In this document: positions 25,415 through 33,445 of the stretch, piece after piece
Layout: each line of letters opens with the position of its first letter
Numbering within the stretch: position 1 is the stretch's first letter
From: Parafilimonas terrae
GTDB lineage: Bacteria; Bacteroidota; Bacteroidia; Chitinophagales; Chitinophagaceae
Assembly (NCBI RefSeq): GCF_900115755.1
Contig: NZ_FOXQ01000002.1
Span: 1-64,000 of the forward strand
DNA length: 64,000 nt
Reading direction: 5' to 3'
The notes under the pieces: generated by a model
Database searches by the model: none
The model's input: only the letters and a program-made list of their open reading frames with translations
Told to the model about the DNA's origin: nothing
Program-made: the position numbers and the translations under genes

Positions 25415-26899
25415 ATGGAAAAGGAAAACAAAAATGGTAATGACAAGCCATTCTCCCTGCTACATTCAGTGGCAATGGGTGGAATTATAGGTAGCAATGG
25501 ATATACCTTTCAGGACAGATATATTGTCTGCCATATACCAAAATGGCTTAGCGATCCACAATTCCTACACTTAATGAATGAAGGGACAGGTGATGTAGAT
25601 ATAGTTTACACAGACGGTACACAATACTATTATGATCATATCCAGATAAAAGATCATAAGGTAACTCCAGGCGAATTTGCGGAAGTAATTAAAGGATTCA
25701 CCAAAATTGATCTGGATACCGGAAAGAGTTACCGTAGTTTTGTTCTTGCCTCACCTGCGCTCAGTCAACAGATTAATTCTCTGGCAGACGCTTTGGATAG
25801 GTATAGAAATGCTGAAAAACTTTATGCACCCGAGGATAAGGAAACTATTCTAAAAACCACTTTTGAAGCGTTAAATAAAAAAATTGAAGACGCGGGTCTT
25901 ATTGACCATGCCAACTTTATTATTAACAAACTTGGTTTCGATACAGGCAGGTTTGATTTTAGCAATAATGATACTTGTAAACAAATGTTTACAGCTTCGC
26001 TGGTAGACCATCCTGAGTATAGTAAGTATTTCAGTAATGTCGTAAAACCAGTTTATTCAAAGCTTATAGAGGAAGTAATTGCAAGCAAAGGAAAGGTCCT
26101 CGCCAACCAACAAATCCATGAGCTGATTAAAGGTGTTCTTTCCACAGCTAAAATATCATCTGAGGGCACCGTGCTCCATATTCACAACTGGACACAAGAA
26201 ATGTTCGATCCTGCACCTGCTATTGAACTGGATTGGTCATCCTATTTTGACCGAAGTACACGTAGTGTTCCTGAAGCAGATATTTGGAACGACAAACTTA
26301 TTCCTCAGTTGTATAAGACAAGGCAGGAAATTGCGAAAACAACCATTAACAGGCATATTATTTTTAGAGGCAAATGTACCCTGTCAACCGGTCTTGCGCT
26401 TGGAATGTCGTTCCCAGAGATAGGGAACTGGTCTTTTGAACTGCTGCAGTATCCGCAGACATGGCGTTCAGATGCACAAAAAATCGCGGGTTATGTTATA
26501 AATTACGAAGAGGTTGATCCCATACTGCATGAGCTCAATACAGATAGTAAAGAGATAGCTGTTATCTTCAACATCACGGGGCAAGCATTGGAAGAAGTAG
26601 TTTCATATTTTAAAAACAATAACATACCAATTAGCAAGTTAATTCTTATCCAACCTTCCCTTACACCAGGTGTTTTATCAATACCAAATGATAGGGAAGC
26701 TGTATCTTTAGCCAGCGCGTCTAAAGATATTATCAAGGCAATGACGACAAAATACAATGCTCATAAAACGCATCTATTTTATTTTGGCCCTTTAGGATTA
26801 TCTATCTTTTTGGGACAAAGACTGACATCTGTAGGATATATACAACTGTATGAATTTCAGGATCCGGGATACAAACCTTCTTGCCTGATTAAAACATAA
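25415..26899 (+). CDS. cap4: CBASS effector: DUF4297-type nuclease fused to SAVED (Cap4)
   Basis: The 494-residue product begins at the ATG at 25415, 10 bases after the CD-NTase stop. The N-terminal nuclease domain (about residues 18-200) has GGIIGSNGYTFQDRYIV, then acidic residues around 57-62 and the QIKDH motif at 77-81, as in PD-(D/E)XK enzymes of the DUF4297 type. The C-terminal SAVED domain (about 330-494) carries GKCTLSTGLALGMSFPEIGN, then HLFYFGPLGLSIFLGQRLTS and the end QLYEFQDPGYKPS. In studied Cap4 proteins SAVED binds the cyclic nucleotide and the nuclease then degrades DNA without sequence choice, killing the infected cell. Confidence 0.88.
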   Translation: MEKENKNGNDKPFSLLHSVAMGGIIGSNGYTFQDRYIVCHIPKWLSDPQFLHLMNEGTGDVDIVYTDGTQYYYDHIQIKDHKVTPGEFAEVIKGFTKIDLDTGKSYRSFVLASPALSQQINSLADALDRYRNAEKLYAPEDKETILKTTFEALNKKIEDAGLIDHANFIINKLGFDTGRFDFSNNDTCKQMFTASLVDHPEYSKYFSNVVKPVYSKLIEEVIASKGKVLANQQIHELIKGVLSTAKISSEGTVLHIHNWTQEMFDPAPAIELDWSSYFDRSTRSVPEADIWNDKLIPQLYKTRQEIAKTTINRHIIFRGKCTLSTGLALGMSFPEIGNWSFELLQYPQTWRSDAQKIAGYVINYEEVDPILHELNTDSKEIAVIFNITGQALEEVVSYFKNNNIPISKLILIQPSLTPGVLSIPNDREAVSLASASKDIIKAMTTKYNAHKTHLFYFGPLGLSIFLGQRLTSVGYIQLYEFQDPGYKPSCLIKT

Positions 26900-26905
26900 A
26901 AATAT

Positions 26906-27535
26906 ATGCATCCAATACAGCAAAAATTATTAAAGCTGGCAGACACTTATAATTTAGGGACACTGCCACTGCGCGATATAGCTAAAATAATCAATGAACA
27001 ACATCCACAAACGATAAAACATCACCTTGAAGCGCTTGAAAGAAAAGGTCTTATTGAATGGGATAAAGAAAATAAGACAATAAAAAAATGCTCAGTCGGA
27101 GCGACTATTAATGCTGATTTTGCAGTAATACCCGTATTAGGCGCTGCTAATTGTGGCCCGGCAACAATATATGCTGATGAAAATATAATAGATCACATTA
27201 AGGTATCCTTCAGCCTGCTTAGAAATCGCAGAAATGTATTTGCTGTAAAGGCCGTAGGTTTTTCCATGGACCGTGCAAATATTAATGGTAAGTCGATTGA
27301 AGAAGGCGATTTAGTTATTATCGATCCATCAGACAATAATATTAGTTCCAATGACTATGTGCTCTCTGTTATTGATGAGGTTGCGAATATCAAAAAGATT
27401 ATCATTGATTATGCTCATGAACAGATAAAACTTGTTTCCGAATCAACACATCACTACCCACCAATTTACTTGAGTGCTGATGATATAAATAGATTTATAG
27501 TTAATGGCAAAGTAATTCAAGTAATCAAGTCGTAA
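26906..27535 (+). CDS. LexA-like S24 repressor closing the CBASS operon
   Basis: The 209-residue product has an N-terminal winged-helix domain (residues 1-58: LPLRDIAKIINEQHPQTIKH, LEALERKGLIEWD) and a C-terminal S24 self-cleavage domain. The cleavage dipeptide is Cys83-Gly84 in PVLGAANCGPA, the same pair used by UmuD. The catalytic Ser120 lies in VGFSMDRA, and the Lys is 163 or 164 in EVANIKKII. Such a repressor should release its DNA when RecA filaments form or after another signal. It starts 6 bases after cap4, so it may repress the operon by feedback. The best candidate operator is the palindrome at 22661-22677. Confidence 0.85.
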   Translation: MHPIQQKLLKLADTYNLGTLPLRDIAKIINEQHPQTIKHHLEALERKGLIEWDKENKTIKKCSVGATINADFAVIPVLGAANCGPATIYADENIIDHIKVSFSLLRNRRNVFAVKAVGFSMDRANINGKSIEEGDLVIIDPSDNNISSNDYVLSVIDEVANIKKIIIDYAHEQIKLVSESTHHYPPIYLSADDINRFIVNGKVIQVIKS

Positions 27536-27685
27536 TTCGATATATACTTATATCCATATCACTTCATATATCATTTGTCTTTGCAACAATCAAAAAATCT
27601 TTGTAGTTGTATAAATGGCTGCTTAAAAAAGCAGTAGTTATTTGAGCAGACAGCAGGAGTTGCTGTATAGCTTTAAAGAAAAATT

Positions 27686-29134
27686 ATGGTAGATTTCGAT
27701 TTAATCAAAGGCAGAATTCAAAAGCACAGACTATCATCTATTATTCATAATACTTTAGAATTATTAAATGCCGTACAACGGCATGATAACAAAAGTTATC
27801 CCGTTTGGAATTTGCTTACACTCATAAAGTGGGCATATATTCATACAACTGATAGCATATTGAGAACGCCTATAAAGGAGCACGAATATCAACAGTTACT
27901 TGAATTAATTAGGACGTTTGAAGGTAAATATGCTGGCATAAGCTTTGAGTCCAAAAGCAAAGTCAGACAATCATTTAAAATTATTGCCAACCAACAGTTT
28001 CCTCTTCAAGACAAGTTTCACAATTCAATTCTTTCTCGGCAGATTGTTTTATATATGCAATTACAATCAAGTACTACCTTTAATTTAAATGATGAGTTTA
28101 AGCGACTTGCCGGAATCAATCTTAAATCATTTCTTGAGTACAGTTATTTTACTTTTTTCTTTTTCAATTTTGAAAACGTAAGACCCGACATGCGATATGA
28201 AGGAGATTTGTTTGAGAGCTATTTTACTTTGTTCAGATCGAAATGGGAAGATGAAGAATTGCATAAGTACCTGGATTTACTCACACTTAAGGAAAGAGAT
28301 GATTTTAAGAATTTGCAGAAGCTAAATAACGAGGTATTACAATTATATGAAACGAATTTCTTCACACTCAAACCATTTATCCTTTTTCGTAATCAATATA
28401 GGATACCACACAAGAGAATATTTATTCAAACGATAAAGCATTTTATTTATAATTACCTGAAGGAAAATTCAACATTCTTTCCTGAAGAATTTGGCAAACG
28501 ATTAGAAAAATACGTAGAGCTGGGTCTTGTTGAAAACAAGATCCCTTTTCAAAATGAAACCATCTTAAAAACCAAATACCAATTAAGAAAGGTATCTGAC
28601 TTTTTGGTTGAACCAGATGTACTAATAGAAGTAAAGGCAATAGAACTACATCCTCGTTCCGGCGTATTGCGTACTAAAGATATCCTTGTTAATGATCTGG
28701 GTAATACAATTATCAAAGCATATACACAGCTGTTGGAAACGGCGTGCAAGATTAATCCTAATAATGAATTTTATGGCATCATTATAACTTATAAAGAAAT
28801 GTACCTGGGATTTGGTGCAGATGCCTGGAATGAATTTCTAAAAGAACCTATTGAAGCATTTTGTCTGCTAAACTCAATTGATTTATCGATTTTGCCACCC
28901 CGAAATTTATTCTTTATCAACATTGAAGACTGGGACTATATGATGCAGTCTATAAAAGATGGGAATGCTACACTAAAGAGCATACTTATGAAGGCACAAG
29001 AGCTTAATGCCTTGGATAACCCTGTTGAAAATGTGATGCTCATGGAACAAGTCATTACTAAACATTTTCTTCCCTCTCAAATAACATTAGCATACTTAAA
29101 GGATAAACATTTACAACTTAATGTATTGACCTGA
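27686..29134 (+). CDS. Unknown protein with possible PD-(D/E)XK nuclease motif
   Basis: The 482-residue product has a helical N-terminal region of 300 residues with no recognised domain. A strand-rich motif follows: KVSDFLVEPDVLIEVKAIEL at about residues 310-330. The order D ... E-x-K is the pattern of restriction-like nucleases. It lies 150 bases beyond the CBASS repressor gene, in the same direction, and is followed by the TrlF remnant. It may therefore be a separate defence gene or a component linked to the CBASS unit. It has its own upstream spacer, so I think it is a separate unit. Confidence 0.55.
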   Translation: MVDFDLIKGRIQKHRLSSIIHNTLELLNAVQRHDNKSYPVWNLLTLIKWAYIHTTDSILRTPIKEHEYQQLLELIRTFEGKYAGISFESKSKVRQSFKIIANQQFPLQDKFHNSILSRQIVLYMQLQSSTTFNLNDEFKRLAGINLKSFLEYSYFTFFFFNFENVRPDMRYEGDLFESYFTLFRSKWEDEELHKYLDLLTLKERDDFKNLQKLNNEVLQLYETNFFTLKPFILFRNQYRIPHKRIFIQTIKHFIYNYLKENSTFFPEEFGKRLEKYVELGLVENKIPFQNETILKTKYQLRKVSDFLVEPDVLIEVKAIELHPRSGVLRTKDILVNDLGNTIIKAYTQLLETACKINPNNEFYGIIITYKEMYLGFGADAWNEFLKEPIEAFCLLNSIDLSILPPRNLFFINIEDWDYMMQSIKDGNATLKSILMKAQELNALDNPVENVMLMEQVITKHFLPSQITLAYLKDKHLQLNVLT

Positions 29135-29160
29135 TAAAAACCGTGTATAAAATATGGTGG

Positions 29161-29358
29161 CTAGTTGGCATGGGTGGTCCACCTTTCCTCTAAGTTACTG
29201 CCAGCAAACTGATCGTTCTTTTTAGTTCCAGGGGTATGAATGTGTAAGTCCCATCTTCTCCAACGAGAACCTTTTTTATACGGATTGGCATGCATAATAT
29301 TAGTTTGGCGTAACGTAAACAATCTAAATTTTTTCAATGAAACATTAAACAGAAACAC
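29161..29358 (-). pseudogene. N-terminal remnant of a TrlF-like PHP-ATPase
   Basis: A 65-residue frame with MHANPYKKGSRWRRWDLHIH followed by TPGTKKNDQFAGSNLEERWT ends at a stop soon after. The motif RWRRWDLHIHTPGT is the start of the PHP metal-binding domain in large TrlF-family AAA-like ATPases, which are anti-phage proteins of about 900-1000 residues. The probable original start is the ATG at 29298 (MHANPYKK). Only about 45 residues of that domain remain. No further part is seen downstream, so most of the gene was lost when the defence island was rearranged. Confidence 0.75.
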
Positions 29359-29810
29359 GTTATCAGACGCTTAATGAATAAGCATCAAGTAATGGAATAA
29401 ATGAATATCCTATCCTAAGTTCAATGTAGCTTTCATCAAATACAATGATTTTGGGTAATTCGTCTTCTAACTTCCTTCCCAACTTTCATATTTATGAAAT
29501 TGCCTTTTGTGCAGGATTAAGTGTCACTGCCCCATTTACATTTCTATTCAGAACATTGATCAATCCACATTAACATTGGTATATGTTGTCTATATGCGTT
29601 TTACAGTTTCTGTTTACCGGGCAGCCTCCTCATATAGATTAGATATATATAATAAAAAGGTTACAAAAATCTTTCAGGAAAAAGTTTTGTAACCTTTTTC
29701 TGGATAACCACTCTAATGAATACATTAAAACCTATTCAGATACTGATAAATTAATCATTACCTGTCATCAATTTTAAAACTAACGTTTAGATTTAAAAGC
29801 AATAGAAAAG
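29359..29810. other. Gene-free stretch with inverted repeat
   Basis: No gene is seen in these 452 bases. The main feature is a perfect 15-bp inverted repeat (29654-29699), and a promoter for folE is expected near 29770-29800. The composition is AT-rich and short, shadow-like reading frames are not convincing. Confidence 0.5.
29654..29699. repeat. Perfect 15-bp inverted repeat with 16-bp loop
   Basis: AAAAAGGTTACAAAA (29654-29668) is the reverse complement of TTTTGTAACCTTTTT (29685-29699). With T-runs on both strands it could be a bidirectional terminator. It lies far from any gene end, 110 bases before folE, which also allows an operator, a transposon end or an attachment-related role. Confidence 0.6.
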
Positions 29811-30428
29811 ATGCATTATTCCATAGAAGATAACTTGGTAAAAGAAGAAAAAATATCCTTGACAGCGAGTGAACAGATTAGCATCATCGAGCATCACTTT
29901 CGTGAAATTATGTTGGCATTAGGATTGGATATGCGAGACGACAGTCTAAAAGATACACCGCTCAGGGTAGCTAAAATGTACGTTAATGAGGCCTTTATGG
30001 GGCTAAATCCATTAAACGAGCCATCCGTGACGTTGTTTGAAAATAAGTTTAAATATAACGAGATCATATTGGAAAAGGATATTCCTTTATATTCCTATTG
30101 CGAACATCACTTTGTGCCAATAATTGGCAAGGTACATATAGCCTACATATCAAAAGGAGAGGTGATCGGTCTTTCCAAGCTAAACCGGATTACACATTAT
30201 TTTTCCAAACGACCACAGGTGCAGGAACGCCTTACTATCCAGATCGCGGAACATTTAAAATCGGTAATGAACATTGAGGATGTAGCCGTGATCATACGTG
30301 CAGAACATCTGTGTGTTGCTTCAAGAGGTATTAACGATAAAGGATGCGCTACCATTACTCATAGCTTCCATGGACAATTTCTGCAGGATAGCCGGAGCAA
30401 TCAATTATATGCAATGTTAACAGTATAA
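29811..30428 (+). CDS. folE: GTP cyclohydrolase I
   Basis: The 205-residue FolE converts GTP to dihydroneopterin triphosphate, the first step of tetrahydrofolate or pterin synthesis. Signature segments are DTPLRVAKMY, the zinc-ligand region YSYCEHHFVPIIGKVHIAYI, the core GLSKLNRITHYFSKRPQVQE, and EHLCVASRGI with the second zinc Cys. It starts an operon with the reductase 9 bases downstream. Its position inside the accessory region, not beside other folate genes, suggests a special role for the pterin product. Confidence 0.93.
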   Translation: MHYSIEDNLVKEEKISLTASEQISIIEHHFREIMLALGLDMRDDSLKDTPLRVAKMYVNEAFMGLNPLNEPSVTLFENKFKYNEIILEKDIPLYSYCEHHFVPIIGKVHIAYISKGEVIGLSKLNRITHYFSKRPQVQERLTIQIAEHLKSVMNIEDVAVIIRAEHLCVASRGINDKGCATITHSFHGQFLQDSRSNQLYAMLTV

Positions 30429-30437
30429 AAATATCAT

Positions 30438-31103
30438 ATGGAATATACACTTAAAATATTATCAATTTTCTCGGTGACACATGATGTTCGATGCATCAGG
30501 TTAGAAAAACCTTTAGGTTACTCATTCGCTCCTGGCCAGGCCACAGAGATAGTAATTAATAAGGAAGGATGGGCATTAGAAAAGCGACCTTTTACATTTA
30601 CTTGCCTTAACGATGACCCTTATCTCGAATTTACCATTAAATGTTACAGTGATCATGATGGTGTTACCAACCAGATCAGTAAATTAAAAGCAGGTGATGA
30701 GCTTATTATCGGCGAGCCCTGGGGTGCTATTAGTTATAAAGGGCCAGGATACTTTATTGCCGGTGGCGCAGGCATTACACCTTTTATTGCCATATTGCGA
30801 CAGCTTCACAAAGAAGGAATGGCTAATGGCAACAAACTCTTCTTTTCAAACAAAACATCACTAGATATTATTTACGAACAAGAGTTAAAACAAATATTGG
30901 GAAAAGATGCGTTATTTATTGTCACAGAAAGGAACGATGGCATTTATCTGCACGACCTTATCGATGAGACTTTCCTGAATATTCATGTTGACAGTTTTGA
31001 AAAACAGTTTTATATCTGCGGACCGGATGCGATGACCAATAGCATTTCGAATATCCTTCTCCGCAAAGGCGCAGATCCCAGCGCGGTAATTTTCGAAAAA
31101 TAA
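30438..31103 (+). CDS. Flavodoxin/ferredoxin-reductase-type FAD-NAD(P)H oxidoreductase
   Basis: The 221-residue product is of the ferredoxin-NADP reductase superfamily. FAD-binding residues EKRPFTFT are at about 49-56, and the NAD(P)-binding stretch YFIAGGAGITPFIAILRQL is at about 105-124. The C-terminus has FYICGPDAMTNSISNILL. It would pass electrons from NAD(P)H to a flavin or iron-sulfur partner. The gene directly follows folE and is terminated by a strong hairpin, so the two form a bicistronic unit. Confidence 0.85.
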   Translation: MEYTLKILSIFSVTHDVRCIRLEKPLGYSFAPGQATEIVINKEGWALEKRPFTFTCLNDDPYLEFTIKCYSDHDGVTNQISKLKAGDELIIGEPWGAISYKGPGYFIAGGAGITPFIAILRQLHKEGMANGNKLFFSNKTSLDIIYEQELKQILGKDALFIVTERNDGIYLHDLIDETFLNIHVDSFEKQFYICGPDAMTNSISNILLRKGADPSAVIFEK

Positions 31104-31122
31104 CCTATCATATAAGCTCCTT

Positions 31123-31159
31123 GAGATAGGTCAGGAATAGAACTGACCTGTCTCTTTTT
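31123..31159 (+). terminator. Rho-independent terminator after the folE operon
   Basis: The sequence GAGATAGGTCAG (31123-31134) pairs with CTGACCTGTCTC (31143-31154) with one G-T pair and an 8-base loop, and is followed by TTTTT. It is 19 bases past the reductase stop codon. Confidence 0.8.
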
Positions 31160-31426
31160 AACGATGAAAGAACGCCAGCACTTGCCAAAAGGAAGAAACT
31201 TGTAGAGGGTTTCATTACATAGAGGAAAATAGGGAGGCTTTTTGCCGTTATAACTATCTTGCTCTGGATTATTATCGTTTTCTATTGCTTTCGCTTTTTA
31301 CCGAAGTTATTTCTTCCTATAAACGATCTAATTAGTAATTTTCTATTGGAACAGTTTAAAAAGAGCCATAAAGGAGAAACAGGATTTTGAAGTAGATGAC
31401 TCGAATAAGGATTTTAAAAGAGATTT
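31160..31426. other. Intergenic region with no clear gene
   Basis: One frame from about 31220 to 31390 encodes a hydrophobic, tail-like peptide (LFAVITILLWIIIVFYCFRF then LPKLFLPIND), but it has no convincing start codon because a stop lies just before it. It may be the decayed end of a small membrane protein. Otherwise this stretch holds the promoter for the LLM oxidoreductase. Confidence 0.35.
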
Positions 31427-32449
31427 ATGAAAAAAATAGGTTTTTTATCATTTGGACATTGGGCTAACCATCCGGCTTATAAAACGCGTACCGCTAGTGA
31501 TACATTGCTCCAGTCTATTGATTTGGCTGTTGCTGCCGAAGAAATTGGGTTGGATGGTGTTTATTTTCGGGTACATCATTTTGCAGCACAGTTGGGATCA
31601 CCATTCCCTCTGCTTTCAGCTATCGCTGCCAAAACAACTAGGATAGAAATTGGTACCGGTGTAATTGATATGCGTTATGAAAATCCCCTGTACATGGTAG
31701 AAAGTGCTGGTGCTGCCGATTTAATTTCGAAAGGACGGCTGCAGTTGGGAATTAGCAGAGGTTCACCAGAACAGGTGATCGACGGATGGCGCTATTTTGG
31801 ATATGAACCCGCTGAAGGAGAAGATGATGCAGATATGGGACGCCGTAAAGGGTTGGAATTTTTGGATAAGCTAAAAGGTGTCGGTTTTGCCCAGCCTAAT
31901 CCTAACCCAATGTTTCCCAATCCACCAGGCTTGTTGCGTTTGGAACCATACTCGGAAGGATTACAGCAACGCATCTGGTGGGGAGCTGCTTCTAATGCTA
32001 CCGCTGTTTGGGCGGCAGAAAACGGAATGAACCTTCAGAGCTCTACGCTGAAATATGATGAGGGCGGTAAACCTTTTCATGTGCAGCAAGCAGAGCAGAT
32101 AAGGTTGTATAAGGAAGCATGGAAAAAAGCAGGGTACCAACGTGAACCGCGGGTGTCTGTAAGCCGATCTATTTTCGCATTGGTAAATGACCAGGACCGT
32201 TATTTCTTTGGACAGGAAACTAACCGGAAAGATTCAATTGGAATGATTGAACAGGATAAACGAGCTATTTTCGGAAGGAGCTATGCGGCAGAACCAGATC
32301 AACTCATAAAGGAATTATCAGAGGATGAAGCTATCCGGGAAGCAGATACGCTTCTTTTGACGATACCTAATACATTAGGAGTTGATTATAATATACATTT
32401 ACTGTCTTCCATTTTGGAGCATGTTGCACCTGCATTAGATTGGCGATAG
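31427..32449 (+). CDS. LLM-class (luciferase-like) flavin-dependent oxidoreductase
   Basis: The 340-residue TIM-barrel flavin monooxygenase starts MKKIGFLSFGHWANHPAYKT. The next segments fit the bacterial-luciferase fold: GLDGVYFRVHHFAAQLGSPF, IEIGTGVIDMRYENPLYMVE, and GRLQLGISRGSPEQVIDGWR. The enzyme would use FMNH2 and oxygen. The flavin-reductase-like gene upstream (30438-31103) could supply reduced flavin. The substrate is unknown. Its proximity to the accessory right end suggests that it is cargo. Confidence 0.88.
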   Translation: MKKIGFLSFGHWANHPAYKTRTASDTLLQSIDLAVAAEEIGLDGVYFRVHHFAAQLGSPFPLLSAIAAKTTRIEIGTGVIDMRYENPLYMVESAGAADLISKGRLQLGISRGSPEQVIDGWRYFGYEPAEGEDDADMGRRKGLEFLDKLKGVGFAQPNPNPMFPNPPGLLRLEPYSEGLQQRIWWGAASNATAVWAAENGMNLQSSTLKYDEGGKPFHVQQAEQIRLYKEAWKKAGYQREPRVSVSRSIFALVNDQDRYFFGQETNRKDSIGMIEQDKRAIFGRSYAAEPDQLIKELSEDEAIREADTLLLTIPNTLGVDYNIHLLSSILEHVAPALDWR

Positions 32450-32605
32450 ATTTTAATAAATTAATTATTAAGTGTCAATCTAATGAAAATAAAAGGGTTT
32501 ATACATGCCCCCCACATTATTAAAAAAACTTTTTCTCTTCAATTTTAATTGTTCAGATCATTTTTTAGAATAGTAGCCCAAAATCTAGATGCTTATGCTT
32601 GTAGA
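32450..32605. other. Short AT-rich spacer
   Basis: Non-coding, between two convergent genes. No strong hairpin is visible apart from T-runs near 32530. Confidence 0.4.
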
Positions 32606-33145
32606 TTATCTGCTGTTTAATATATAAGCCCCTATTGATGGATGAAAAAGATACCCTTCTCTGCGTAGGTGTGAGGAAATTTTATTTCTATGCTTATGCT
32701 TATCACCTTCCACTTCAATAAAATCAAATGATGCCTTTATCTGAATATAGTTTGTTTTTGGAATAGGGTAGAGATTGCCAATTTCAAATTGTTCGTTTAA
32801 AAATTGAGACTTGAAACTTACTGTATTATTTTCTTCAAGGCTGGCAAATACATCACTAAACTGATTATATAACTGAGGAACTTCCCAATACTCAGGTATT
32901 GACATGACATGGAAGTCTATAAAGTTTTTTAATGAAGGGTGTTGTTCATAATTTGCTATTGCAAAAAGCGCATTGTAAATAGCTTCTCTTATTAAGGGAT
33001 TTAATTCTTTCATCTGCCTGTCAGACAAATGGGCCACATGAAAATCTTCAATATTATTTCTTACCTCGTGAGCAATGATCATCGCAATACTTTTAAGAAC
33101 ATCCTGATTGTTACTCAATAAAGCCTGGAGAAGTTTTTCTTTCAT
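32606..33145 (-). CDS. Hypothetical protein near the right attachment site
   Basis: The 179-residue product begins MKEKLLQALLSNNQDVLKSI. The first 90 residues are helical, and the second half is mixed, with HKHRNKISSHLRREGYLFHP near the end. I recognise no family. It is the last gene before the tRNA-scar attachment site and points inward, so it could be an element-borne function. Confidence 0.55.
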   Translation of the reverse strand: MKEKLLQALLSNNQDVLKSIAMIIAHEVRNNIEDFHVAHLSDRQMKELNPLIREAIYNALFAIANYEQHPSLKNFIDFHVMSIPEYWEVPQLYNQFSDVFASLEENNTVSFKSQFLNEQFEIGNLYPIPKTNYIQIKASFDFIEVEGDKHKHRNKISSHLRREGYLFHPSIGAYILNSR

Positions 33146-33310
33146 AGTTCTGAAATTATAAAATTAGGATGTATTGATTAATACCCCATCGCATGAATAT
33201 TGCTAACTTTACAACAGTAAATAATCAAAGGATTATAGGTTCTTTAAAAAGTCAGTGAGCTTCTCGCAGGAGCTCTTTAAGATATGGAGTTGATAGGAAT
33301 AAACCTCGGA

Positions 33311-33357
33311 GTTTTGTGGCAGTTTTGTGGCAAATGTTTGATTATAAACTCAAACAT
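33311..33357. repeat. Tandem 11-bp repeats plus inverted repeat beside the attachment site
   Basis: GTTTTGTGGCA occurs twice in tandem with no spacer (33311-33321 and 33322-33332). It is followed by the inverted repeat ATGTTTGA (33334-33341) / TCAAACAT (33350-33357). Such repeats beside a tRNA scar look like arm-type integrase sites or an excisionase site. Confidence 0.5.
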
Positions 33358-33385
33358 AGCTGAAAATCAAGCGAAATCTTCATAA

Positions 33386-33408
33386 GGTTCGAATCCCTCT
33401 CCCTCCGC
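33386..33408 (+). other. tRNA-Ser 3'-end fragment, right attachment site (attR) scar
   Basis: The sequence contains the T-loop TTCGAAT and the following strand CCCTC, then the acceptor strand TCCCTCC and a discriminator G, exactly the 3' end expected for a Bacteroidota tRNA-Ser. The 5' part of the tRNA is absent upstream. This is what remains at one end when an integrative element inserts into a tRNA gene. The other copy should sit within an intact tRNA-Ser at the other end, which is outside this window. Confidence 0.7.
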
Positions 33409-33412
33409 TTGA

Positions 33413-33445
33413 GGAAATAGTCATTTTTGATTGTTTCCTTTTTTT
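33413..33445 (+). terminator. Terminator left over from the tRNA-Ser gene
   Basis: GGAAATAGTCA pairs with TTGATTGTTTCC-type bases (with G-T pairs) and is followed by a run of Ts. It is 4 bases past the tRNA fragment, so it is probably the native terminator left on the chromosomal side of the insertion. Confidence 0.7.

Noticed and set aside
31220-31390. Hydrophobic peptide frame after the folE terminator
   Set aside because: No start codon after the in-frame stop; at most a decayed gene end.
33386-33408. Complete tRNA gene
   Set aside because: Only the T-arm and acceptor 3' strand are present; the sequence upstream cannot form the D and anticodon arms.
4117-33408. Assigning the integrase at 4117-5169 to the tRNA-Ser attachment site with certainty
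   Set aside because: The integrase is not adjacent to the scar and no matching repeat is visible at its side, so ownership is unproven.
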